Source of the DNA: Tanytarsus gracilentus
Lineage: Eukaryota > Arthropoda > Insecta > Diptera > Chironomidae
Reading direction: 5' to 3'
Assembly (NCBI GenBank): GCA_038502055.1
Contig: JAXRKN010000020.1
Location: 434,001 to 498,000 of the forward strand
DNA: 64,000 bases
The notes below the pieces were generated by a model. The model made no database searches. It was not told the origin of the DNA and saw nothing but the letters and a program-made list of their open reading frames with translations. Made by a program: the position numbers and the translations under genes. Positions 21,184 to 32,190 of this stretch are shown here, piece by piece; the stretch's first letter is position 1; the number at the start of each line of letters is the position of its first letter.

Positions 21184-22466
21184 TTATTTTTTCTCCGGCA
21201 CTTTTTCTGGATCGAGTCCAAACTTTTTCATCTCAACCGCGACATTAAACAAATAATCGTAGCATTCGCATTGAGTTTTAGCTTTCTGCCAGCTTTGACC
21301 CCAAACGTAGAGTCCATGACGTCGAACGATGACGGCTGACGTGCCGGGATAGTCGCGGACTGCTTTGGTTAAACTTTCTTCGAGGTCTTTCTCGAGCGGA
21401 GTGTTCTCGATAATTGGCACGACAAGTTCTTCGTCGTATGAGAGATGGCGTTGAAGTTCGTAGTCGAAAATTCCCTAAAAATTAAAAAATTATTGAAGGA
21501 AAAATTCAAAATTTAACGCTCATACTTTAATCATTTCCTGGTGAGTGATTCGGAATTCTTTACCCGGCCACAAAAGCGAAACCATAACTGCATTAATTGA
21601 GTGAGTATGAATGACAGATCCAGCATTAAATTCTTTGTATGCGACCTTCGAAAGATTCAAAATTTTGATCATCGATAAAGCACATAAAAATAATTTACCA
21701 TGAACAGCGGCGTGCATTGAGACTTTTTGAGCTTCTTGTACTCGGGTGGGACGATGATGTCATCGCCATCGATATTTTGGATGAATAAATCATCAATTTG
21801 GATTCTTTCTTTTTGAACGCCTGAGGGTGCGATGTAGATTTCATCGTCGAGTTTAATCGAAATTCCGCCGCCAGTGCCAGTCACCTGGATAAAATTAAAA
21901 ATTTAATTTATTAATTGGTTTTTTTAATTTTTTAACGTGTTTTAAATATTTAAATTTTTTATGACTCTCAACGTTTTTTTTAAAATTTGAATTCCTTCGT
22001 TAAGTTTTAAAAATAAAATTTCAGTTATTTTTAAATTTTTTTTGCAGTAACGTATTTTAAAAATTTAAATTTTTATGACTCTTAACGTTTTTTTAAAATT
22101 TGAATTCTTTCGTTAAGTTTTAAAAATTGATTTTCAGTTATTTAAAAAATTTAGATTTAGATTTTTTTACATGTCATTTAAAATTTTCTCTAAAAATTTT
22201 AAAAAATTTACTTTTTAATTTTTAAATTTATAATTTTCGAAATATTTCAATTTTTTTTAAAATTTTCAAAATTTTTAAAAACTCAAATTTTCACTTAAAT
22301 TTTCTTAAATAATTTTTCTCACCCATCCAAGATCATAAAACTGCTTACACAATTCCGGTATCAATCTCCTTGGATGTTCCTAAAATTTAAATTCTCTCAA
22401 AATTTGCTTCACAAAATAATTTTTTTTAATAAAAACCTCCGACAAATCGTGATACATGTCGTACAT
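21184..22466 (-). CDS. Methylthioribulose-1-phosphate dehydratase (APIP/MtnB)
   Basis: Five exons, 22437-22466, 22323-22379, 21699-21884, 21526-21645 and 21184-21474, give 227 residues. HPRRLIPELC, VTGTGGGISIK, IAPSGVQKERIQ and HTHS are hallmarks of this class II aldolase-fold enzyme. The zinc ligands fall at H104, H106 and H184, with catalytic E128 in HQEMIKG; spacing between them equals that of human APIP with a constant offset of 11, which supports the exon joins and the start. Reaction: dehydrates 5-methylthioribulose 1-phosphate in the methionine salvage pathway; cytosolic. The donor of exon 1 (GAG|GTTTTT) is weak, and an alternative upstream exon is possible because an acceptor-like tttcag precedes the first exon. 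MtnA, the preceding enzyme of the pathway, is encoded about 8.5 kb to the right on the same strand. Confidence 0.9.
21934..22150. repeat. Two-copy tandem duplication in an MtnB intron
   Basis: A ~115-bp segment starting aacgt.ttttaaa and including tatgactct.aacgttttt and gaatt.ttcgttaagtttta is present twice in tandem, with few differences. Intronic, no coding role. Confidence 0.7.
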
Positions 22467-23007
22467 GAGTTTTTTATGGTTAAGCACTGATTGACTGTTG
22501 TTGCCTGAAAGTCCGACGAGCGAATGTCAATTAATTATTAAAAAGCCACAATTTGTTTTCTTTTCTCACCCTCCATAAATTATTTTTAAACACCGACTTG
22601 AGTTATTAATTAAAAGGGAAGACACTTGAGAGCACTCGATTGAAGAAAAATGTGCTGAGGTTTGAGTAAAAAATATTGATAAGCTTTTTCGAGTGATTAG
22701 AAGTAGAAAAAATTCTTGAGAGAAAATAAATTTTTCATAAATCGAGAATTTGTTTTTATTTTGAGAGTAAAAAATGAGAGAGAGAAATCAGCTGATTTTT
22801 TTGTTCAGTGAACAATTTTCTCAAACTTGTACGGGAAAATTTGAATTTGAATTTTTATTTTTTAAATTGGATAATTTCAAGATAAAATTTGAATTTTTCC
22901 CGCAAAATTAAAAAAAATTTAATTTTGATTTTAAAAAAATTTAATTTTGACTAAAAAAATTTAAAACTTTTTAAAATTCAACAAATTAAAACATTTCACT
23001 TTATTTC
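22467..23007. other. Spacer between MtnB and the Tctex1-domain gene
   Basis: No exon recognised with confidence. An acceptor-like tttcag (on the minus strand) at about 22503-22508 may belong to an unplaced 5' exon of MtnB. The rest is AT-rich, with AATAAA-type signals for the Tctex1 gene near 23000. Confidence 0.5.
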
Positions 23008-24260
23008 TTAAAAATCTTGATAAATAAGCATGACACAAACAATTACATAAAAATTCGGGTTATCTAAATAATATTTAACGAAATTATCCGTTTTTGGATC
23101 GGTTAAAGATTTCATTCGATAATGAATTCCTTGGTGCTGTTTCTCAACAATCGTCGTGAGGACAATGATGCGGTATCTGGATAGAAAAATTAATAAATTA
23201 AGTTTAATGTCTGTCGTTGAAGTTTTGATCCCTAATTAGAAAATTTTAGCTTAAGAAAATTTTTTGGCGCTTTATCAAAGATTTTCATAAGGAAAACTTA
23301 AGCACTTGAATATTTTTAGTTGAAGTTCAGTAAAAATAATTATTTTTATAAAAATTCAATATAAATATTAATTAACATTAATATTTAATAATTATTTTAC
23401 TTAAATTAAATTGAGTTTTCCGATAAATTTTATTTAAAAAAATCCTTAAAGATGGCGCGACTTTCATTTCATCGACAAAAAATCGCCAACAGATGTCGCT
23501 GCGCAATAAATTTTTTGAAATTCTCATGTCCGTTATTTATTTTTTCTGGATACGAAAAAACTCAACTTTCATTCAAAATTAATCAATTAAACAAAGGACC
23601 TCAATTATCCAATTAAAGGACATTAAGAAATTTTTTTAAGTTTTAAAATTATAACAAAAGTTTAAAGAATATTAAATTAATGATCACAACTCAAATCTCT
23701 TGACAGACCACAGATTAATAATTAATGTTACACAATTATTGCTCATCGTGATCTCAAAATTCAAGTTTTGTTAAAAAAAATTCAATTCTAACCTCATTAA
23801 ATGCTTCCAAGTTTTCAGCTCATTTCTAATTTCCTTTGAAATTTGCTGACATAAATTCACATTTTCCGTCGGCACATAAACCTGTTGATTCATGAATGCA
23901 TATATGAAAAATAAAATTAGAGCAATTTGTGATCTAAAAATTGAGTTTGTTGAACCAAAATTCCACTTACATACGGCTTCACCTCTCCATCTTCAGTTTC
24001 AGTGATGAAAATTTTCTGAACCGTGTCGGAAATGAGTTTATAAATCAAATCGCCATCGAAAGGTTTTTTCTCGTAGCTGAAAAATAATTTTTAATAATTT
24101 TCTAATTAAAACTTTGCAACTCACTCAGTTCTTTTCAATCTCTCCTCCTCGTCGTCGTCTTCCTCATTGAATTCCGGCTCAACAACAACCTTCCAAGTTT
24201 TCTTCTTCTTTTTTGCCGCGAGATTGAACGTGTCTGGCGCCACAGACTGCCTTTGATGCG
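23008..24260 (-). CDS. Tctex1-domain (dynein light chain family) protein, 5' end unresolved
   Basis: Four exons are placed: 24125-24260, 23971-24076, 23793-23881 and 23008-23176. They encode ...WKVVVEPEFNEEDDDEE, an acidic segment, then a Tctex1 domain: LISDTVQKIF, LCQQISKEIRNELK, RYRIIVLTTIVEKQ, SLTDPKTDNFVKYY and a short C-terminal strand ending QDF. Family knowledge: Tctex1 proteins are dynein light or intermediate-chain partners in cytoplasmic or axonemal motors; members with an N-terminal extension are often ciliary or testis-specific. No methionine was found in the first placed exon upstream of the domain, so at least one 5' exon is missing from this model. The acceptor at 24261 is tentative. 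Intron 3 (~616 bp) is long for this window. Confidence 0.7.
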
Positions 24261-25766
24261 CTCAACTAGATTGCCAAAAAAGTTTTAGATCACAAAAAAT
24301 CGATTAGAAAAAATTGCACGCGCGACCTTCAAAAATTTTCAATTATTTTTTTTGCATGCTTTCAAGTGCGAAGTGAGAAATTTCACTTTTCACAGCTATC
24401 TTGCGTGATTGGCTTTGGAATGAAGGTGGGAAAGTGAAAAGTAAACAAGACAATGCACTTGAAATTTTTTGTAAAGCGAAAAATCGAAAAAAAATTTAAA
24501 ATCGAAAAAATTTAAAGGATGAAATATTTTAATCAACTTTGAATGATGAAAAATTGACAATTTATGGTAATTTAAAAATTTAGGATAAGATTTTTTAATT
24601 CCAGGGCTAAGAAATTTTTTTTGGTAAATTCTAAAATTGTACAAACCCAAAAATGTGGAAGAGTTTCAGAAGATTCAAAAAAGTTTGAAAAGAGAAAAAG
24701 AAGATTAAAAATTAATTAGAGAAAATATTCCAAAATTTAATTTTAAAATTCCTAGGAGGAAAAATTAAAATTTTAGTTAAAGTTTAGTAAAAAATTAAAA
24801 AAAATTCTATTTGACTTTTTGTAATAAAAAAAATTAAAAACTTTTTTAAATTTTTTAGATTTTATTAATTTAAATATTTTTAGCCTTTTTTACCTGTATC
24901 GTCGATGCATGTTTTATTCTATTTTTTCCACAATTCCTCAAATTATAAAATTTAACTACTTTAAAACTTTTAAAACACCTCAAAAATCAAATTTTTTATC
25001 TTCTTCCTTTTTTATTTAATTTTTTTTAACTTTCTCTCTAAAAATGTTTCATCGCCACGAGTTGATGAGCTCAACTGAATCCTGAAAAAAAAATCATTCA
25101 CACCTTTAACAAGCGAAATCGAGCCTTTAAAAACAGAAAAGAGCATGACGAGCAATTTTTCACTCAACAATTGAAATAAAAAAAGCTGAAAATTTATTTG
25201 GTGTTGGTGGAAAAAAAAGAAGAAGAGAGAAAATAAAAATGCGATGAGCTAATTTATTTATTGTGTGCATAAACAGGATGATCGGCAATTGCATGAAAGG
25301 AAAATTATGCAGCGAAAAATTATGGCACGACTAGAGAAAGTTTGAGGATAATAGAACAAAAGGAAAAGTTTTTTTGTGATTTTAATGAAATTTAATTTTT
25401 TTCAATATTTCATGAAATAGGATTGAATAAACTAAAAATATTTCAAAAAAATTAAGAAATCTTCAAAGAAATTCAAAATTTAAAAAAAAATTAAAAATCC
25501 TTAAATAAATTGAAAAATAATCAAAAAAATTAAAAATCCTCAAAAAAATTGAAAAAAAAAAACAATAAAATTCTCAAATAAATTGAAAATTATTGAAAAT
25601 ATTAAGAAGTTCTCAAAAAAAATTTAAATTTAAAATAAATCAAAAAAATTATTCAAATCGTTAAAATTAACGGCTTTTAAAAATTCAAATTTCCAATATC
25701 CTCTCGGAGTAAAGCCATATGGACAAAAATTTCCCCTCAAAATAAAATTGAAATATTCACACGCGA
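24261..25766. other. Long AT-rich intergenic region
   Basis: About 1.5 kb, largely A/T homopolymer runs; 25430-25660 is especially rich in tcaaaaaaatt-type low-complexity repeats. It may contain the missing first exon of the Tctex1 gene, but none is recognisable. A short inverted repeat (tttcacttttcac / gtgaaaagt) lies at 24382-24443. Confidence 0.5.
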
Positions 25767-27084
25767 ATGATTTTTAGCCGCTCATTAAAAATAATATTTA
25801 GCAGTAGTAACACAAAATTCGCCTCAAACGGTTTAAAAATGTCATCAGTAAACGGATCAACATTAAAGAAACCTAAAATCCCCGAAACCACAATCGGAAC
25901 TCATTCGGGAACTTTTCACTGCGATGAAATTCTCGCGGTTTTTCTTCTTCAAAGCCTTCCAAAATTTAAATCACATTCAGTGCTTCGAACTCGCGATTTA
26001 GATCTCTTAGAACAATGCGAGATAGTCGTCGATGTCGGTGCAGTCTTCGACCCATCGAAAAAACGCTTCGATCATCATCAATCGAGCTTCAATGAATCGC
26101 TGTCGACTTTAAGGCCTGATGTCGGTGACAGCAAAATTCGATTGAGCTCAGCTGGATTAATTTACGTCCACTATGGCGAGGAAGTGATTAAGGAAATTCT
26201 CAAGAATGATTTTGGAACTGAGTTGACTGATGGACAGTTAAAAGCGGTGTTCCAGAAAATTTATATTGGATTCATTCAAGGTGAGATTAGATTAGATTTA
26301 GAGATCAGATTAGATTTAAAGATCAGATCAGATTAGATTTAAAGATCAGATCAGATTAGATTAAAAGATTAGGATCAGGATTAAAAATCAGGATCAGATT
26401 TAAAGATTACAAAATTGCCAAATTTAAAGATGAAATTTAAAAACCTCAAAAATATTAAAATCCAACTAATTTATTTTAGAAATCGACGCAATCGACAATG
26501 GAGTTCCTCAATTCGACGGCGAACCTCACTACCGTGTCAGCACTCACTTATCTAATCGAGTTAAGACATTCAATCCTGACTGGATGGATGAGAAAACTCC
26601 TGAAGAGGTCGATCAACTCTTTAACGAGGCTAAAAAATATGTCGGAACTGAGTTCACTGACAAAGTTAAATTTTTCGCGCTCTCTTGGCTTCCAGCGAGA
26701 AAAATAGTCGAGGCTGCCGTTAAAAATCGACTTAACATCCACAGCTCGGGTGAAATCATTGAACTTGATAGATTTTGTCCGTGGCAAGAGCACTTGAGAG
26801 ATATCGAGAAGGAAGTCGGCGATGTTGAAATAAAATTTGTGATTTTTAATGGCGGAAATGCGAGTGCGAGTGACTTCAGAGTTCAAGCAGTTCCAGCCGA
26901 TCAAGGAAGTTTTGTGTGCAGAAAGTTTTTGAATAAAAAATGGCGTGGAATCAGAGACGGCGAGTTAGCTGAAGTTTCTGGAATTAGAGGAGCGAAATTC
27001 GTTCATGCGAGTGGATTTATTGGCGGCAATGAGACCAGAGATGGGGCACTGGAAATGGCTGTTAAATCGTTAAATGATGATTAG
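25767..27084 (+). CDS. Myg1: MYG1 exonuclease (DHH-like phosphoesterase fold)
   Basis: Two exons, 25767-26280 and 26480-27084, give 372 residues, the usual MYG1 length. The N-terminal MIFSRSLKIIFSSSNTKF is basic and hydroxylated like a mitochondrial presequence, and an alternative start MSSVNG lies 24 residues in. Diagnostic motifs: GTHSGTFHCDE, VVDVGAVFD, RFDHHQ, EIDAIDNG and FVHASGFIGG. Family knowledge: MYG1 is a conserved 3'-5' RNA exonuclease acting on pre-rRNA and mitochondrial transcripts, present in nucleus and mitochondria. The two possible starts fit dual targeting, which is inference. The single intron carries a minisatellite. Confidence 0.92.
26283..26408. repeat. GATCAGATTAGATTTAAA minisatellite in the MYG1 intron
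   Basis: Roughly five tandem, partly degenerate copies of a 24-29-bp unit built from gattagatttaaagatcaga. It begins immediately after the splice donor, so the first unit overlaps the donor region. Confidence 0.75.
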
Positions 27085-27391
27085 ATAAATAAATGAATTT
27101 TTTTGTAGTAAAATTTCACTCTTTAAGTTAATTTAAGGCTTGCAGATTCTGGTACCTACAGGTACTGAAATTCCCTCAGACATTGCAGATCCTGGTACCT
27201 GTAGGTATGCAGTACCTGCTAGCTTCCCATCCTCTGAGTTAATTAAATCATTATACAAGATTGACTCACATTAATTCGAGTCATTTGCCATCCCTTCATT
27301 TATTTTTTTATAAACAAAAAAATTCTCTCAAATTTTATTAAATTTATCAAATAAAACAAATTTTTTAAGATTAATTTAATTTATTTAAATA
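27085..27391. other. Spacer between MYG1 and the ZAD zinc-finger gene
   Basis: Contains one GCAGGTA-family hairpin element (27137-27238) and presumably the promoter of the ZAD gene; no TATA is clear. Confidence 0.55.
27137..27238. mobile_element. GCAGGTA-family hairpin element, copy 4
   Basis: Contains ggcttgcagat...ggtacctacaggtac near the left and gtacctgctagcttcccatc at the right. The right terminus matches the other copies; the left terminus is decayed. Internally it repeats gcagat.ctggtacct. Confidence 0.55.
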
Positions 27392-29425
27392 ATGAATAAA
27401 ATCTGTCGTGTTTGCTTGACATCAGAATCAGATCAAGAATTCGAGAAAATTTTCGGAAATCAAAAAATCGCGCTTAAAATTTTTCTAATTTCCTCAATTA
27501 AAATTGTCGAACTCGATCAAACTTCAGCTTTAATCTGTTCTCAATGCTTAAAGGATTTATATCAGTGCTTTCTGTTTAGGAAAAAAATTCAAACGTCCGA
27601 CGAATACTTTCGAAGTAAACTCGAAGCGAGTGAATTGAATTTATTTAAATTTCACGACGAAACACTTAGTGAAGAAATACTAATTGAGGAAGAATTCCAG
27701 ATTGATGAAAATTGTGAATACGAAGCGCTTGAAGAAGTGTCAATTATTGAAGACGAACCAAAATCGCCGCCGCCAACTCGTCGTGGACGGAAATTACAGA
27801 AAACTAAAAAACCTTACAATCGATTGACCTGTAAAATATGTGGAATAACACTGAGTCGAAGACAAAGATTAGTTCAGCATGAACGACTTCACTTTTTAGG
27901 CAGCACTGAATCACTTTATGAGTGTGACATGTGCGATAAAAAATTCAACCAGAGATTCAGTTTAATTCCTCACTTTAAAAGATATCACAATTTTGAATTG
28001 GGCTCAAGTGAGCGATGGAAATGTGCGATATGCGAGGACAAAACTGTTCCAGCTGGAAAAATGGAAGTTCATTATAGGAAATTTCATTCTGAATTTTATA
28101 GTGACAAAAAAATAAATAAATTATCTTTTAAAAATGTTAAAAAATCTCCTTACAAAAAATCTGGACGATCGAAAAAATCTCAACCGAAAGAAAAATCTAA
28201 AAATAAAGATTGGTTCGTTTGTAGTTTATGTGGAAATTCGTTCACGTGCAATTATCGATATCAAAAGCATCTTAATGACATTCACGGTGTGACTGAACAT
28301 GAAATTATTCAAAGAGAAGATTCGACTTTAACTAATCGAGAGCTTAAAAGATCTAAAAAAGTTCCGTGTCAAGCTTGTGGTAAATCTTTTGCGTCTTTAG
28401 CCACTTGCAAAGCTCACGAAAAAACTCATCAGAATTTGCAATTCACTTGCGATTTGTGTGGGAAGAGCTTTAAAATTAAGGTGAATTTATTTTTAATTTA
28501 AATTTATATTTTAATAATATTTCATTGCTTCAGGCTTATCTAACAGCTCACGTTCAGAAAATTCATATGAAAATCAAACGATTTAAGTGCACTCTCTGCT
28601 CGAAGCAATTTATTCATCGTGAATTATTGAATTATCACGTGAGGTGAGAAATTGCTTGAATTTCTTATTGTAATTTTGAAATTAAATTCTTTAAATTACA
28701 GAAAACATCTAAACATTCGAAACTACGAATGTCAGTTTTGCCAAAAGGTAAAAATATTTAATAAATTTTGAATTTAAAATAATTTTGAACTTTACTTTTG
28801 TGTAGACATTTTTGAGGAAAGCTTGCATGCTGATTCATGAGAGAATTCACGTAAATCTTCGACCTTATACGTAAGTTATGCCTAAACATTATGTCAAAAA
28901 ATACAGTAGAAGCTTTCGAAAATCTCGAAATTTTGGGAAATTCCCAACTCCTGGGAAATTCCCAACACCTGGGAAATTCCCAACTCCTGGGAAATTCCCA
29001 ACACCTGGGAAATTCCCAACTCCTGGGAAATTCCCAACTCCTGGGAAATTCCCAACTCCTGGGAAATTCCCAACTCCTGGGAAATTCCCAACTCCTGGGA
29101 AATTCCCAACTCCTGGGAAATTCCCAACTCCTGGGAAATTCCCAACTCCTGGGAAATTCCCAACAACTGGGAAATTCCCAACTACTGAGAAATTCCCAAC
29201 TCCATTAAAAACTCTGCAGATTATATGCAGAATTTCTGATGGCTGGGTGATCCATACTCATTTTTTTGGAATCCCGGGGTCCCGTTCGAGTTTGAATTTC
29301 CATAAAATATTTTATCTTTCTTTAACAGTTGCAAATACTGCGATCGGACCTTTATTCATCACTCGGATCACCGAAGACATGAGCAGCGACATATTGCCAA
29401 TGAAACGTGTTCAAGCATAAAATAA
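27392..29425 (+). CDS. ZAD-C2H2 zinc-finger transcription factor
   Basis: Five exons, 27392-28480, 28534-28643, 28702-28747, 28806-28870 and 29329-29425, give 468 residues. Residues ~4-75 are a ZAD domain (CRVCLTS at the start, CSQC later), the insect-specific dimerisation module. An acidic linker and a basic RRGRKLQKTKKP stretch follow, then nine C2H2 fingers; the last four are assembled across the exon joins (for example YECQFCQK/TFLRKACMLIHERIH and YT/CKYCDRTF). Family knowledge: ZAD proteins are nuclear, DNA-binding and lineage-expanded in insects. The target is unknown. The last intron (28871-29328) contains the striking 18-bp kappaB-like array, which also opens spurious repetitive frames on both strands. 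Confidence 0.9.
28933..29202. repeat. 18-bp minisatellite of GGGAAATTCCC kappaB-like sites, 15 units
   Basis: Fifteen tandem units of gggaaattcccaactcct. Fourteen contain an exact gggaaattccc, and the last reads gagaaattccc. Units 2 and 4 have aacacct and unit 13 aacaact; otherwise they are nearly identical, implying recent expansion. The core fits the NF-kappaB/Rel consensus GGGRNWYYCC. Intronic in the ZAD gene. Confidence 0.9.
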
Positions 29426-29772
29426 AGAGAAATTTTATTAAAAAAGCAAAAAATTATTTTTAATTATTTAAAAAAAAATTCTTCACAAATATCAAAAGTT
29501 TAGCTTCTAATTTTTAAAGTTATTAAAAGATTTACTTTAAAATGATGTTACAAAATTAATTTTTTTCAAATTGTTTTAATGGCATCATCTTGAAATAATC
29601 AGTGAATTATTTAAAGAATTCTTATCAAAACGAGCTGAACGAATTCTTATGAAAAACATCATGCGATGAAAAGTTACGATCGTCTTATCAAAATTTAATT
29701 CCATCATTTTATTTTCGAGAGTTATTGCTATAAAACGTGCTGAACTGCAAATTTGAATTCTTCAGAGTTAAA
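29426..29772 (+). promoter_or_regulatory. Spacer with TATA/initiator promoter of the LRR gene
   Basis: TATAAAA at 29729-29735 and TCAGAG at about 29762 form a spaced core promoter (~30 bp). This places transcription start just before the ATG at 29773 and makes the in-frame upstream ATG at 29737 untenable as the start. The rest of the spacer is AT-rich, with AATAAA for the ZAD gene at 29421. Confidence 0.5.
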
Positions 29773-30549
29773 ATGAGGATTTTCGTGAATTTATTTTTCA
29801 TCTTGACAATTTTTTGTGTCAACAGTGAAAGTGTCGTGATTGATTGTTTTTATGAAGGAAATTATTTTTGCATCATACAAAATTTAATTCTTGTGACGGC
29901 CAAAAATGATCGTGAAGTCACTGGCGTGCGTGGCAGTCATTTGAGTGGAAAAACTAACGATGATGTGACGCAATTATATTCTTATTCCTCAACTATCAAT
30001 TATTTTCCATTTGGAATAACAAAATTCTTTCAAAATATTGATCACATTCATATTTTTCAAGCAAATTTAAAAGAAATCACAAAAGAAGATTTAAAAGAGT
30101 TTGGAGGAAAATTGAAGAAACTTTACGTGTTTAATGGCAACCAAATTGAGGTCATCGAGTCAGATTTGTTTATGTACAATGAAAATCTCGAATTAATTTA
30201 CCTCATAAATAATCAAATCAAACACATTTCAAATGGCGCCTTTGATAGACTCGAAAAACTAATGGCATTAGAATTGAAAAAAAATCCGTGCACTAGTGAT
30301 CAAGATACCGCTACTGATCGCTCAGAAATAATGACAGTCATTCGAAGTGTCGAAGGCAAGTGCAAATATTCAAATCACAACCCAACAACAACAATCCAAA
30401 ATCCAATCATCATTCCTCAAAGTGAAGAAATTTTAAACCTAAAATCATCTTTGAAAATTTGTGAGGCAAAAAATGAAGAAATTGAGAATTTAAGGGCGGA
30501 AATTTCAAATCTTAACTCTCAAAGCTTTAACCAAAGTGTAGAAATTTAA
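29773..30549 (+). CDS. Small secreted leucine-rich-repeat protein
   Basis: Single exon, 258 residues from the chosen start. MRIFVNLFFILTIFCVNSES is a signal peptide. An N-terminal Cys pair, a few LRRs (LKKLYVFNGNQIEVIESDLF, LELIYLINNQIKHI, LEKLMALELKKNPC) with a Cys-containing cap, and a C-terminal coiled-coil-like tail (EEILNLKSSLKICEAKNEEI) follow. There is no membrane anchor, so it is likely extracellular. Specific function is unknown. A second secreted LRR gene of similar size lies at 34209-35404, separated by MtnA and a trypsin. The family is often numerous in flies and poorly characterised. Confidence 0.8.
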   Translation: MRIFVNLFFILTIFCVNSESVVIDCFYEGNYFCIIQNLILVTAKNDREVTGVRGSHLSGKTNDDVTQLYSYSSTINYFPFGITKFFQNIDHIHIFQANLKEITKEDLKEFGGKLKKLYVFNGNQIEVIESDLFMYNENLELIYLINNQIKHISNGAFDRLEKLMALELKKNPCTSDQDTATDRSEIMTVIRSVEGKCKYSNHNPTTTIQNPIIIPQSEEILNLKSSLKICEAKNEEIENLRAEISNLNSQSFNQSVEI

Positions 30550-30923
30550 AGCTACAAAAAGTCAACTTAAGCTTAGGTTGAAAAACATCAAAAGAAATTA
30601 AAATTTAAAATTTTTAAAAGTGATTAAAAAATTGTTTCAAAAAAAATTTAATAAATTTTTTAAATAAAATTGGAGATTCCTTACGATCTTTGATTCTTAA
30701 AAATTCCAAAAAAATTTAAAAATTTTTAAATTTTAACTCCCGTCAAAAAATCATCTCACTTCTCATTTTAATTAATTATTTATTTTTCATTGAGTTTCTC
30801 ATTAGACAAAAGTTTTTTTTTATAAAAGTGCACAGAAAAAATATGTAAAAAAATCGTTAAGTAATAAAAAATGAAATTCTTTTAAAAAAGCCTTTGGAAT
30901 TTTTACAAATATAAAGTCAGATT
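30550..30923. other. Convergent spacer, LRR gene and MtnA
   Basis: AT-rich 3' flanks of both genes with AATAAA-type signals; no other feature recognised. Confidence 0.5.
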
Positions 30924-32190
30924 CTAAAGTTCCGATTCCAAGTCCTTTGGCTGGAAAACTCCTCTCTCGGTGACGATTCCTTTGATCATTGCCGCTGGTG
31001 TGACATCAAAAGCTGGATTCCACACGCCAATGCCAGGTGCAGCGACTCGTTTACCATTCGAATAGGTCATCTCGTGCTCTGGACGCTCCTCAATGACAAT
31101 TTGATCGCCCGACTTTATGTTGGCGTCGATGGACGAGAATGGAGCGGCTACGTAAAAATCGACACCGTGCAGCTTGGCGAGACATGCGATTTGATAGGTT
31201 CCGATTTTGTTGGCGGTGTCGCCGTTTAAGGCCACGCGATCGGCACCAACAACAACAGCCTAGAATGTATTTTTAGTTGTCAGTACTCTAAGATGATTTA
31301 AAACCCACCTGAATATGTTTCTTTTGGAAGAGATAAGCGACCGACGAGTCACAGATCAGTGTCGCATTCATTTTCTCGTGCACGGCCTCGAAAGCGGTCA
31401 ACCGACTGCCCTGATTATATGGTCGCGTCTCGGTGAGATAAATTCTATTAAGTTTACCCAATTCTTGCATTCTCCTAACTACCCCTAAAGCCGTTCCATA
31501 ACCGGCGGTCGCTAAACTACCAGTGTTACAGTGAGTCAATAAATTTACGCCGCCATTCGACTTGTAATTCGCTAAAATCGCTTCAGCACCAAAATTTCCA
31601 ATCGCTTTATTGTCCGAGATGTCCTTTTCCAGCATTCCAACGATTCTCTCGATAAATTTAGTTTTCATATCGCCGGCAGTGGTCGAGTCGTCCTTACAGA
31701 GTCGCGCTAACAGCTCGAGGAGACTTTCGGACTCGGTTTTCATATTGACAGCTGTTGGACGAGCGGAAATTAGGTAATTTAACTTTCCCTCGACCTCACT
31801 TAAGAGCGCTTTCTTGTTGGTGATTGCTTCATTCCATAATTCAACCGCGAGACTAAGTGCGCCGACTATGGCTATGCAGGGAGCGCCGCGAACCTAAAAC
31901 AGATAAAGAAAAATTTTTTATGACTAATTTCGGAATTGTCGCACCTTAAAAAATGATTTTAGTCGTTCAATATTTAATTTTACATCCCTTAGACTTCTTC
32001 CCCTCCTTCGAGTCTCTTTTTAAGCCCACAAAAATCACTTTTTACTCTTTCCAACCTGCATTTTGTTGATGACATTCCATGCATCTTCCACACACGATAT
32101 TTTCACGTAATTCATCTTCTGTGGCAGCAAAAGCTGATCGAGCACCTCGAGCGTTCCATTCTCCGAGCTAAACTTTATCGCTTGTAGCAT
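30924..32190 (-). CDS. Methylthioribose-1-phosphate isomerase (MRI1/MtnA)
   Basis: Three exons, 32056-32190, 31309-31893 and 30924-31259, give 351 residues. It begins MLQAIKFSSENGTLEVLDQL; VRGAPCIAIVG and ARPTAVNM open exon 2. The catalytic Cys lies in HCNTGSLAT and the catalytic Asp in ALNGDTANKIGTYQ, both intact. GADRVALNGD, the eIF2B-alpha-like signature, spans the last splice. Reaction: isomerises 5-methylthioribose 1-phosphate to 5-methylthioribulose 1-phosphate in methionine salvage; cytosolic or nuclear. It supplies the substrate for MtnB, encoded at 21184-22466 on the same strand. It shares a divergent promoter region with the trypsin gene. Confidence 0.93.

Noticed and set aside
24396..24650. 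Minus-strand 84-residue frame upstream of the Tctex1 gene
   Set aside because: It was considered as the missing first exon, but no donor in the needed phase was clear and the composition is low-complexity.
28933..29202. CRISPR-like array
   Set aside because: Units are directly contiguous 18-mers with no unique spacers, in an insect intron.
28878..29420. Open frames of 95-180 residues with GKFPTP, LGNSQL or ELGISQ repeats on both strands
   Set aside because: They are by-products of the 18-bp minisatellite (a multiple of three, lacking stops) inside an intron; the flanking exons splice in frame across it.
29737..29772. Upstream ATG of the LRR gene
   Set aside because: It sits two bases after the TATA box, so it should not be in the transcript; the signal peptide starts at 29773.
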